DNA of 54,868 nucleotides, from positions 1-54,868 of the forward strand of contig DATGZN010000082.1 of NCBI GenBank assembly GCA_035297145.1. Reading direction: 5' to 3'. This stretch comes from QHXW01 sp035297145. GTDB lineage: Bacteria; Acidobacteriota; Terriglobia; Bryobacterales; Bryobacteraceae. The stretch's first letter is position 1, and every line of letters begins with the position of its first letter. Below the pieces are notes generated by a model that searched no databases, was not told the origin of the DNA, and saw nothing but the letters and a program-made list of their open reading frames with translations. Position numbers and translations under genes: made by a program. This document shows positions 15,542-23,592 of this stretch, piece by piece.

Positions 15542-17122
15542 ATGGCTGTAAAAATCGAGAGAGGCGGATGGATTCTCATATTCCTGATCGGGCTGGGGCT
15601 GGTGGGTTACAGTCTCGACAGGTACGGCATTGTCAATTTGCGGGGGCGTCTGGGCGGAAACTCGGCGGCGGCATCGAGCGAGCCGGTGGATACCTCGAAA
15701 CCGCTGGCGCTGCCTGCGGCGGCAGCAACGTCTGATTCGAGCTGCAATAACGTGCGCGTGCGCGTGAACATCTGGGTGGGCTGCGCCGCGGGTCTGGTGG
15801 CGAACGGCGGCTTGGATACGGCATCGGGCTCCATTTTCGATAAGGCAGGGCTGAAGGTCAGTTTCAAGATTATCGACGACTGGACCGAGGGCTCGGCCGC
15901 CCTGGCCACTAATAATGTTGACGTGATGCTCACGACCGCGGATGTTTGGGCGAAGGACTATGCCCAGTTTCAGGAGAAGGGATTCGGCGCGCATGCGTTT
16001 TACATGGTGGATTGGTCGCGGGGCGCCGATGGCGTGATCGGAAAGCAAGGGATCAACAGCATCGAGGACCTGGCGGGCAAGACGGTGGCGTTCGCGCCGT
16101 ACACGCCGTCGCATTTTCTGCTTTGGAACGGACTCAAGAGCTCGGGTCTTACCACGGAACAGCGTAACGAGATTTTCTCCAAGGCCGTGCACACTAAGGA
16201 CGGTATCGAGCCGGCGACGCTATTCGCTCAGCAGAAAGTGGATGCTGCTGTGGCGTGGGACCCGGACATGAGCGACGCAGTCACCAAGCGCGCGGGATCG
16301 AAGAAAATCTATGACACGCGTATTGCCAACCGCCTGATTGCGGACATTCTGGTGGTGAGTGATAGCTTTGCCAAGCGCTGTCCGCAAACGGTGGTGAAAC
16401 TCGCGCAGGGATGGCTGGAAGGCGTCGAGTTCATTAAGGCGCAGCCCAATCGGGCCTACACTCTGATCGGCACGATCAAAGACTTCAATATTCCCGAGGA
16501 TCTTGCCAAGACCATGCTCGGCGGCGTGAAGCTCGCGGATTACGCCGACAACAAGTCATTCTTCGGCGCGCGCGGCAGTGAGTCCGACTACGACAACATT
16601 TTCAAGATGGCGCAAGAGATGTATCGTGAAGCGCGCATCATCAAGCACACCTCCGACCCGGAATCGAGCGTGGACCGCCGGTTTCTGGATCCGCTCAGTG
16701 GCAAGTTCTCCGCGGAGTCTACTGAGCCGCCGATCGAATACAAAGCGCCGGCTAAGGGTGCAACGCCAATTGCCACGCAACGTCGCTCCATTTATTTCGA
16801 GACGGACTCGGCCAAGATGGGTCTCGACTCGCGGGCGGTGGTGGATGAGATCGGGACCTTCATGCGAGCTTACGAGAACACGGTGGTGGACATTGACGGC
16901 AACACCGACGCGACAGGCTCGCGTCCGCACAACGTCGAGCTGTCAAAGGAGCGGGCCCAGGCAGTCAAGCAGTACCTGATCGACAAATACGGATTCCCTG
17001 CGGACCGTATGCGCGCGGTGGGCAACGGACCGGACCGGCCGGTCGCCGACAATAACTCGGTCGAGGGCCGGGAGAAGAACCGCCGCACCGACATCAAGGT
17101 GTACCCGAATCCGGCCGGATAG
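15542..17122 (+). CDS. ABC substrate-binding protein fused to a C-terminal OmpA domain
   Basis: 526 residues: a single N-terminal membrane helix (about 10-26), an alanine/serine-rich linker, a type-2 periplasmic binding domain of the NitT/TauT (SsuA-like) kind (about 70-390: VRVNIWVGCAAG, NNVDVMLTTADVWA, GKTVAFAPYTPSHFLL, KVDAAVAWDPDMSDAV), and an OmpA peptidoglycan-binding domain (about 415-520: IYFETDSAKM, ELSKERAQAVKQYLIDKYG, GREKNRRTDI). It should be anchored in the inner membrane and also hold the cell wall while presenting a solute to the ABC permease encoded next. Such proteins are sometimes annotated as phosphate-binding/OmpA; the real ligand is unknown. The permease gene follows after 24 bases. 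Confidence 0.9.
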   Translation: MAVKIERGGWILIFLIGLGLVGYSLDRYGIVNLRGRLGGNSAAASSEPVDTSKPLALPAAAATSDSSCNNVRVRVNIWVGCAAGLVANGGLDTASGSIFDKAGLKVSFKIIDDWTEGSAALATNNVDVMLTTADVWAKDYAQFQEKGFGAHAFYMVDWSRGADGVIGKQGINSIEDLAGKTVAFAPYTPSHFLLWNGLKSSGLTTEQRNEIFSKAVHTKDGIEPATLFAQQKVDAAVAWDPDMSDAVTKRAGSKKIYDTRIANRLIADILVVSDSFAKRCPQTVVKLAQGWLEGVEFIKAQPNRAYTLIGTIKDFNIPEDLAKTMLGGVKLADYADNKSFFGARGSESDYDNIFKMAQEMYREARIIKHTSDPESSVDRRFLDPLSGKFSAESTEPPIEYKAPAKGATPIATQRRSIYFETDSAKMGLDSRAVVDEIGTFMRAYENTVVDIDGNTDATGSRPHNVELSKERAQAVKQYLIDKYGFPADRMRAVGNGPDRPVADNNSVEGREKNRRTDIKVYPNPAG

Positions 17123-17146
17123 CGGCGTCGCAGCGGCTCTCATCCC

Positions 17147-18007
17147 ATGCATGACCTTTTCGCAATCCGCAAGGATCTTACGCGGCGCGCGCGATTGATC
17201 CTGGCGCTCGCGGCTTGGGCGGTGGTTGTCATCGTCTGGTTTGGGTTGACGAACTGGGACATTCTGCCGCCATTTTCCCTACCCAAACCCATCGGCGTGG
17301 TGCGCGCGTTCGCGCGGCTCTGGACCGAATATGACCTGCTCGGAAACGTGATGCAGAGCTGGTGGCGCATTGCGCAGGCATTCTTCTGGTGCGCCGTGAT
17401 TGCGATTCCTCTCGGCCTGCTGATGGGCAGTTTCCGCTGGGTGCACGACCTGGTGAATCCGGTGGCCGCGCCGATGCGCTCCATGCCCATCACCGCTTTC
17501 CTGCCCGCCTTCATTGCGCTGTTCGGTATGGAAGAATCCATGAAGGTCGCGTTTCTGTGGTTCGGCATGTTTTTCTACCTGCTGGCCGTAGTGGTGGAGG
17601 AAGTCAACAAGGTGGATGACAGCCTGCTGGAGACGGCCTGGACGTTGGGGGCGAAGCGCCGCCACATACTCTGGCTGCTGTTTCGCGCGTCATTTCCCTC
17701 GATATTCGGCTCTTTTCGCATCCTGTACGACATCGGCTGGACGTACGTGATTCTGGCCGAAATGGTGAATGCGCGCAAAGGCGTGGGCTACATGGTCGAA
17801 GCCGCGCGCAAAGTTCTCGATTTTGAGCGCGTTTATGCCGGCATCATCGCGATCGGCATCGCTGCGTTTCTGTTCCGGTTTCTGTTGACGTTCGCGGAGT
17901 CGCGACTGTTCCCCTGGCGCGTGATGTCGCGCACCGCGTCCGAACCTGTTGCCGCGGTTGCCACGGGCGCGCCAGTAAAGGTTCAACCTCGTGCCGAACC
18001 AAGTTAA
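17147..18007 (+). CDS. ABC transporter permease, NitT/TauT type
   Basis: 286 residues with about six membrane helices. The EAA-type loop that docks to the ATPase is visible: LLETAWTLGAKRRHILWLLFRASFPSIFGSF. The pattern WDILPPFSLPKPIGVVRAFARL and the later helices match SsuC/TauC-type permeases. It lies between the binding protein and the ATPase; the ATPase gene starts 17 bases before this one ends, so they are translationally coupled. The protein ends in an alanine/valine-rich tail that is not conserved in the family. Confidence 0.93.
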   Translation: MHDLFAIRKDLTRRARLILALAAWAVVVIVWFGLTNWDILPPFSLPKPIGVVRAFARLWTEYDLLGNVMQSWWRIAQAFFWCAVIAIPLGLLMGSFRWVHDLVNPVAAPMRSMPITAFLPAFIALFGMEESMKVAFLWFGMFFYLLAVVVEEVNKVDDSLLETAWTLGAKRRHILWLLFRASFPSIFGSFRILYDIGWTYVILAEMVNARKGVGYMVEAARKVLDFERVYAGIIAIGIAAFLFRFLLTFAESRLFPWRVMSRTASEPVAAVATGAPVKVQPRAEPS

Positions 18008-18815
18008 GATCAGCGTTCACGATCTCTCGCGCAGCTTCATCGACGCGGGAGGCACACGTGTGGAGGCGCTGCGCAACATCAATTTCGAGGTGGAAGACGC
18101 GTTCTCGCCGGAGGGCCGCGACATCGGCGAGTTCCGTGTGTTACTCGGGCCATCGGGCTGTGGCAAATCCACGCTGTTGCGCATGATCGCAGGCCTCGAC
18201 CGGCCCGACGGCGGCCACGTGTTGGTGAACGGCAAGCCCGTGGACGGCCCTGGGCGCGATCGTGGCATGGTCTTTCAAAAATACACGTCGTTCCCCTGGC
18301 TGACGGTGGCGGATAACATCGCCTACGGTCCGAAGATCAACGGCGTTTCAGCGGCGGAGCGCGAGCAGATCGTCCAGCACCTGATCGAAGCCGTAGGCCT
18401 TGCGGGATTCGAGAAGTCTTATCCCGACACACTCTCCGGCGGCATGCAACAGCGGCTGGCTATCGCGCGGACCCTGGCCAACCGCCCGCAGGTGATCCTG
18501 ATGGACGAGCCGTTTGGCGCTCTCGATGCCCAAACCCGCAGCGACATGCAGCAGCTTCTGCTCAAGGTGTGGGACGAGACCGCCAGCACGATCTTATTTG
18601 TGACACACGATGTGGACGAAGCCATTTATCTTGCCGACCGCATTTTCATTCTGTGCTCGCGACCCGGCAGTATTGTGGAAGACATCCCGGTACCGTTCGG
18701 CCGGCCGCGGGACCCCGCAATCCGAGAGACAGCGGAGTTCCACGACATGCAGCACCACGTGCTCGCTTGCTTGCGCCGTGCCCCCGGGAAGGGCCAGGTG
18801 AGAGTGAGCGTTTGA
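17991..18815 (+). CDS. ABC transporter ATP-binding protein, NitT/TauT type
   Basis: 274 residues from GTG 17991. Walker A GPSGCGKS (about 52-59), the Q-loop, the signature LSGGMQQR (about 146), Walker B VILMDEPFGALD (about 167) and the switch histidine in THDVDEA are all intact, so it should hydrolyse ATP. An insertion after the first strands (EDAFSPEGRDIGEF) is unusual for SsuB/TauB. It overlaps the permease gene by 17 bases and its stop overlaps the next start by one base, so the whole set is one tight operon. Confidence 0.95.
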   Translation: MPNQVKISVHDLSRSFIDAGGTRVEALRNINFEVEDAFSPEGRDIGEFRVLLGPSGCGKSTLLRMIAGLDRPDGGHVLVNGKPVDGPGRDRGMVFQKYTSFPWLTVADNIAYGPKINGVSAAEREQIVQHLIEAVGLAGFEKSYPDTLSGGMQQRLAIARTLANRPQVILMDEPFGALDAQTRSDMQQLLLKVWDETASTILFVTHDVDEAIYLADRIFILCSRPGSIVEDIPVPFGRPRDPAIRETAEFHDMQHHVLACLRRAPGKGQVRVSV

Positions 18816-19696
18816 TGCCGCAGGACGATTCCGCTGGTTCGGATGTCAACTACGTCAAAGAGGCCGCAAAGCTTCAATACAACTGGATTGCGCTTGCCGG
18901 CATCGCTGGCTTCGCGGTGATATCCGGCAGCGCCCTGCCGCTGCTGTTAGGCGCCGGGATCGAGCTGATGTACCTGGCCGTGGTACCGCAAAATCCACGT
19001 TTTCAGCGCCTGGTTCGTTCCTGGAAGTACGCGGATGAGAAACGCCGGCACGATCGGCAACTCGACGCCATGTTTCAGGAGATCCCGACCGAGATGCGCC
19101 TGCGCTACGCCGATCTGGACCAGATCTGCAACGCCATTCGCGAAAACTACAGCCGCCTTTCGTCCACGTCGCAGATTTTTGCGCAGCAGACCGAGGACAA
19201 GCTCCACGGATTGATGCAGGCGTACGTGCGCCTGTTGCACGCTGCGTGGCAACATCGCGAGTATTTGCGGACGACGGATCTTCGGGTGGTGGAGCGCGAA
19301 CTGGCGCAGCTTCAGAAGGAGCAGGAATCCGACACTCCGAAAGTGCAGGAGATCAATAAGAAGCGCATTGAGATCCTGCAAAAGCGCGTCGAAAAATTCA
19401 AAAAGATCCGGGAGAATTGTGAGGTCATTGACGCGCAGTGCGCCGCTGTCGAAGATGTGCTCGGCCTGATTCGCGACCAATCCGTTACCATGCGTGATCC
19501 GCAGCAACTGAGCGATCATCTGGAGAGCCTGGTGCACGACGTGGAACAGACTGAGGAGACCGTCCACGAAGTGGAAAGCATTTTTGAGAATGTACCTGAT
19601 TTCAGCGGGATTGGCCCAGAGGGAATCGCGCCGTTGCCATCGGATTCCAGCAGCGGCGATGGCAGCGCGACCCCGCGAAATCGGGTGCGGAGCTAA
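18815..19696 (+). CDS. membrane-anchored coiled-coil protein
   Basis: 293 residues from ATG 18815, which overlaps the stop of the ATPase gene. One or two hydrophobic helices lie near residues 22-55 (NWIALAGIAGFAVISGSALPLLLGAGIELMYLAVV). A long cytoplasmic helical region follows (about 65-265) with strong coiled-coil composition (ERELAQLQKEQESDTPKVQEINKKRIEILQKRVEKFKKI), then a serine/glycine-rich tail. No family recognised. Its place between the ATPase and the AAA+ gene suggests a membrane adaptor that could link the transporter or PspA to the AAA protein. This role is inferred from context only. Confidence 0.8.
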   Translation: MPQDDSAGSDVNYVKEAAKLQYNWIALAGIAGFAVISGSALPLLLGAGIELMYLAVVPQNPRFQRLVRSWKYADEKRRHDRQLDAMFQEIPTEMRLRYADLDQICNAIRENYSRLSSTSQIFAQQTEDKLHGLMQAYVRLLHAAWQHREYLRTTDLRVVERELAQLQKEQESDTPKVQEINKKRIEILQKRVEKFKKIRENCEVIDAQCAAVEDVLGLIRDQSVTMRDPQQLSDHLESLVHDVEQTEETVHEVESIFENVPDFSGIGPEGIAPLPSDSSSGDGSATPRNRVRS

Positions 19697-19701
19697 CCAC
19701 C

Positions 19702-21432
19702 ATGTCCACTCCGAGCGGGCCTGCGCAGTTACCCGAATGGGCCCAAACGCTTTCGGAAAAATACTACTCGCGTACGCTTTCCGTTTTCGTATTGTACGGA
19801 AACGTGCGCGACCTGGTACCGCTCGATCGTGGTGGAGCGGTAGAGCACGTTTCGCTGCTCAAGTTCCTCAACGAGGGCTTATTTGGCCGGCGTGATCTGG
19901 TTCTCACCTACGACCGCGGCGGCGGCCTGAGTTTCGCCACCCCAGACATGCAGGCCGACTTTCGCAACGCGCTTTCCGGATATGACAGTTTTCATCAAAC
20001 CAACTATTCGCAATCGCTGCCGCGCAATCCAGATGGCGTTTTGAACCTCCTGGACAACTATCTACGGCTCCGCATTGCGGACGGCAAAAAAGTTTCTCTG
20101 ATCATCGATTTTGCCGAGACCATTGCACCGGCTGGTGACATATCCGGCATGTCCGCGGATGACCGCAACGCGCTGGTGATTCTGAAACGCTGGGCGCAAA
20201 GCACCTCGTTTCTGCGTGCCGACGTGACCATCTGCCTGATCGCTGAAAACCAGATCGAGCTGAATCAGGGGATCGTGCAAAGTCCGGGAGTAGCTTCCAT
20301 ACAGATCCCGCTGCCGGAGGAAAGTGAGAGGCTGGCGTTCATTCGCGCTCAACTGAGTTCGTCGCCTTTGCCCGCGGGTTCCGACGTGACCGACGCCACT
20401 CTCGCTAAACTCGGCGCCGGTTTGAAGCGCATACAATTGCAGAACCTCATTTCGCACGCCGTACAGAACAAGCGGCCGCTGACCACCAAGTTCCTCACCC
20501 AGCGCAAAAAGGAGTTGATCGAAGCCGAATCCGGCGGCCTGCTCGAGTTCATCCAAACGCGTTTCGATCTCTCCATGGTGGCTGGACTGGAGCACGCGAA
20601 ATTGAAGCTGCAAAACGCCGCCGCCGCGATCCGCTCCGGCAACACCGAGGTGCTGCCGATGGGTTACGTGATCTGCGGGCCGGTGGGCACGGGCAAGACT
20701 TTTCTGACAACATGCTTCGCTGGCGAGGTCGGCATCCCGGTGGTGATGCTCAAGAATTTCCGCAGCATGTGGCAGGGCGTGACGGAGGGTAATCTGGAAC
20801 GCGTGTTGAATCTTCTGCAAGCCATGTGCCCGATTGCGGTGATGGTCGACGAAGCCGACGCGCAACTCGGCAACCGGTCGATGTCCGGCGATAGCGGCGT
20901 GGGCAATCGCGTTTTTGCGCAGATCGCGCAGTTCATGGGTAACACAGAGCTGCGCGGTAAGGTGATCTGGTTCTTGCTGACCAGCCGGCCGGACCTGCTG
21001 CCGGTGGACCTCAAGCGGCAGGGCCGCGCCGAGGAGCACATTGCCCTGTTCTACCCCGAAACCAGCGACGAGCGTTTGGCCATGGTGCGCGCCATGTTAA
21101 AGAAGACGAGCATCAGTCTTTCATCACCCGAAGCCGAAAAATTCTTCGTGGACAATTCGGGCGGTCTCTCGGGCGCCGACATCGAAGCGGTGTTGATCCG
21201 CGCACGCATGAAGTCGGTGCTTGAGAAGGATGTGGCCATCGACGTGGAAGACTTGAAATCAGCCGTGGAGGATTTCATTCCGCCGTCCTATCCCACCGAG
21301 ATCGAGATGCAGAATCTCGCGGCCGTTCTGGAATGCACCAGCCGCAGTCTGCTGCCTGAGAAATACAGGACGATGGATCGCGCCGAAATCGCCCGCCGCG
21401 CCAAGGAACTGGCGCTGTTAAGCCGGGACTAG
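19702..21432 (+). CDS. AAA+ ATPase closing the PspA-ABC operon
   Basis: 576 residues. The N-terminal half looks like a degenerate P-loop ATPase-type domain (VFVLYGNVRDLVPL, VSLIIDFAETIAP) as in Ycf46-like proteins. The second half is a AAA+ module: Walker A GPVGTGKT (about 325), Walker B VMVDEAD (about 382), sensor-1 LTSRPDLL, a following arginine-containing KRQGRAEEH, and the C-terminal helical lid (GGLSGADIEAVLIRAR). No membrane segment. The start is ATG 19702, 5 bases after the previous stop. By analogy with Vps4 acting on ESCRT-III it could disassemble or remodel PspA polymers, but no MIT-like domain is recognisable and this is a hypothesis. It also resembles the AAA gene at 1120-2727. 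Confidence 0.88.
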   Translation: MSTPSGPAQLPEWAQTLSEKYYSRTLSVFVLYGNVRDLVPLDRGGAVEHVSLLKFLNEGLFGRRDLVLTYDRGGGLSFATPDMQADFRNALSGYDSFHQTNYSQSLPRNPDGVLNLLDNYLRLRIADGKKVSLIIDFAETIAPAGDISGMSADDRNALVILKRWAQSTSFLRADVTICLIAENQIELNQGIVQSPGVASIQIPLPEESERLAFIRAQLSSSPLPAGSDVTDATLAKLGAGLKRIQLQNLISHAVQNKRPLTTKFLTQRKKELIEAESGGLLEFIQTRFDLSMVAGLEHAKLKLQNAAAAIRSGNTEVLPMGYVICGPVGTGKTFLTTCFAGEVGIPVVMLKNFRSMWQGVTEGNLERVLNLLQAMCPIAVMVDEADAQLGNRSMSGDSGVGNRVFAQIAQFMGNTELRGKVIWFLLTSRPDLLPVDLKRQGRAEEHIALFYPETSDERLAMVRAMLKKTSISLSSPEAEKFFVDNSGGLSGADIEAVLIRARMKSVLEKDVAIDVEDLKSAVEDFIPPSYPTEIEMQNLAAVLECTSRSLLPEKYRTMDRAEIARRAKELALLSRD

Positions 21433-21500
21433 AGCTGCGTTGGCTCAGCGTGAGATTTTGGGGGTATGCCGGATGGAGGCAATGGTGCTTCCCGGTTCCG

Positions 21501-21812
21501 TCATTCTTCTTTCTGCCAAGAGACGCCGGTCCAGTCAATCCGCCTCAAAGACGCTTGGACTGCGTGCTTGCCGCGAAAGTCGTTCACGGCCTGCTTACAC
21601 GCCGGCACTGCTCCATAATCGTCGATGATACAATGCCCGCCGGCAGTTAATTTCAGGTAAATGCTCTCTAACGCATCCATGGTGGAGGCGTACATATCGG
21701 CATCCAGACGCAACACTGAAATCTGTCTCATTGGTGCGCCGGGGAGCGTATCTCGGAACCAACCCTCCAAAAACCTCAGCTGATCATCGAGCAGACTATA
21801 GCGCGGAAATTG
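21501..21812 (-). pseudogene. TylF/MycF-type O-methyltransferase, C-terminal fragment
   Basis: About 100 codons of the C-terminal end. RYSLLDDQLRFLEGWFRDTLP, LRLDADMYASTMDALE, GGHCIIDDYGAVPACKQAVNDF are the diagnostic metal-binding and substrate motifs of macrocin-type (TylF) methyltransferases. The 5' two thirds are missing; similarity stops at about 21812, just before a short run of repeated TTGAC and the IS630 element. The C-terminus itself is intact. A remnant of a specialised-metabolite or glycan-decorating gene. Confidence 0.8.
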
Positions 21813-21830
21813 GACTTGACTTGACTTGAT

Positions 21831-22893
21831 CTAGTGGACTGTCGCAACTAGATCGTTACTACGGATGCGGCGGGTGACGTCTGAATATTTCCAGCGAATG
21901 GGCTGAGGGTTGGCCGAATAGGCGTTGATGTCGCGGCGGAGTTTGCGTGCCAGGTCGGGCACCGACGTGAACACGCGGGCGATGACGTCGCGCTCGATTT
22001 TGGCGAACCACAGCTCGACTTGATTCAGCCACGAGGAATGCGCCGGCGTGAAGTGCAGCCGCACCTTTGGATGCGTGTCCAGAAAATCCCGCACGGCTTG
22101 CGTTTTGTGCGCCGACAGATTGTCGAGAATAATGTGGATCTCTTGCTTCGGCCGGCATTGCGAAACGACCTCGCCGAGGAAATCCACGAAGTCGGCGCTG
22201 GTGTGGCGCACCGCCGTTTTTCCATGCACACGCCCGGTTTTGGTGTCGAGTGCCGCGCGACAGCGTGCCGTGCCGGTAATACTCGAACCCGTGGCGCTCG
22301 GCGCGGCCCGGAGACAGCGGCAGCACCGGGTCCAAACGATCCAGCGCCTGAATCGCCGTCTTTTCGTCCACACAAAACACAGCCGCGTGCTGCGGCGGAT
22401 TCAGATACAGTCCGATCACACCGGCGGCTTTCGTCTCGAAGTCCGGATCGTCGCTGGCCAGGTACCGTTCCAAACGGTGAGGCTTCAGCCCGGCTTCCTG
22501 CCACACGCGATGCACCATATCTTTACTCACGTTGATCGCCGCCGCCAGCTTGCGGCAACTCCAATGAGTCGACCCATCTTTCGGTTTTCTGCGTGTCGCC
22601 GCCAGGATCTTCGCCCGCAGCGCCGGCGTCAGGATGACCGCCGGTTGTCCCGGATGATACGTGTCCAGACCTTCCAGTCCATCTTCTAGGAACCGCTGTT
22701 TCCAGCGGGAGATGGTCGGCGCGGTGGTCTGCAACCGCTCTTTGATAACCGCAAAGGGCACTCCTTCGGCCAGCATCAGGATCAATTTGGCGCGGAACAC
22801 GAATCCGGCGGGCAGCGAACGCGACTGCGCGATCTCATTTAGGTCAGTACGCTGTTGCTCGGATAGCTGGATCGGTTCGGCAATGAAGGGCAC
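21831..22893 (-). pseudogene. IS630 transposase, frameshifted
   Basis: Starts with GTG 22893 (SEQQRTDLNEIAQSRSLPAG...) and has the N-terminal helix-turn-helix region (TTAPTISRWKQRFLEDGLEGL). The DDE triad is split over two frames: VFCVDEKT in the first, HIILDNLSAHKT and SSWLNQVELWFAKIER in the second. The frames change near 22255-22263, where HGTLS should run into an LYAALDTKTG-like segment; the bases fit a net loss of about five nucleotides. A programmed frameshift is less likely because bases coding for conserved residues are missing. The final stop codon is supplied by the flanking TA(G). Confidence 0.85.
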
Positions 22894-22941
22894 ATAGAAA
22901 TGACGACCACTCGTAGTACTAGTTACTCTGCGACAGGCGAC
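21834..22941 (-). mobile_element. IS630-family insertion sequence, decayed
   Basis: Imperfect terminal inverted repeats: CTAGTGGACTGTCGCA at the left and its counterpart CTAGTCGCCTGTCGCA at the right (read inwards). The element, about 1108 bp, is flanked on both sides by TA (21832-21833 and 22942-22943), the duplication typical of IS630/Tc1/mariner insertion. Its transposase gene is frameshifted. Confidence 0.85.
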
Positions 22942-23030
22942 TAGTTGAATGTAAGCTGTGTAGGCTGGCTGTCTGACCCTGGGTGCACCAAATTATTTTC
23001 CAGTCCAATAAAAGTCCATTAGCGGGGAGG

Positions 23031-23592
23031 TGGACTTGTCCCCATTTCTGACACAAGCAGTTAAGACTCAAAATCCATTCAAAGGAGAATTGAGTCATGG
23101 GGTTGTCGAGAAGGGATGTTCACCAAGGAGTTCAAGCGGGCCGCGGTCTAGCGGCTGGAGCAGGGGGTTTCCATCGGCGAGGTAGCGCGGGCGCTGGAAG
23201 TGAACCCGAACGTGCTGCACCGCTGGCGGCGTGAGTTGCGGCAAGGGCCAGGCAACGCGTTTCCGGGCAACGGGAAGCCACGTTGGCCGGAAGGGCGGTT
23301 CGCCGAGCTGGAACGTAAGATCGGCCAGCAAGCGCTGGAGATCGATTTTTTGAAAGACTGCTTGCAGCGCATCGAGGAGCAGCGGATGCTGCAGGCAGTA
23401 ACTGGAAATCCGCGGTCTACCGGAAGGTCCAGGAAGAAGTGAAGGCCGAGCGCGGACTGACGATTGAGCACATGGTGGAGCTGGGCCGGGTTTCCCGGTC
23501 CGGCCTATACCGTTTCGACGACGTGGAGTCTGGTCCAGACCGGGACATGGAGCTACGCGACGCGATTCAGAAGATCGCCGTGCAACACCCCC
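23031..23592 (+). mobile_element. IS3-family element, 3'-truncated second copy
   Basis: The first 140 bases match the reverse complement of bases 1-140 with few differences. The terminus is TGGACTTGTCCCC at 23031. Similarity to the transposase frame stops near 23585-23592, after about 60 codons of orfB, where unrelated ATPase sequence begins. The right terminus is missing, so the copy cannot move on its own. Confidence 0.85.
23097..23592 (+). pseudogene. IS3 transposase OrfA-OrfB, broken
   Basis: Relative to the copy at the left window edge, this orfA has one extra G in the run at 23113-23115, just after the start codon. A CAG codon has become TAG at 23149-23151. Downstream the frame is readable again as the OrfA body (SIGEVARALEVNPNVLHRWRRELRQG, ELERKIGQQALEIDFLKDCLQ). 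OrfB then starts in another frame (VYRKVQEEVKAERGLTIEHMVELG, DMELRDAIQKIAVQHP) and ends abruptly, before any DDE residue. The protein is therefore dead three times over. Confidence 0.85.

Noticed and set aside
21811..21830. TTGAC tandem repeat and a TGGACTTG that resembles the IS3 terminus
   Set aside because: Too short to prove an IS3 remnant; could be chance or slippage at the IS630 site.
1..23592. A composite transposon bounded by the two IS3 ends
   Set aside because: The right copy is truncated and dead, and the enclosed DNA is largely housekeeping genes, so mobile behaviour is unlikely. Inversion is the more sensible reading.
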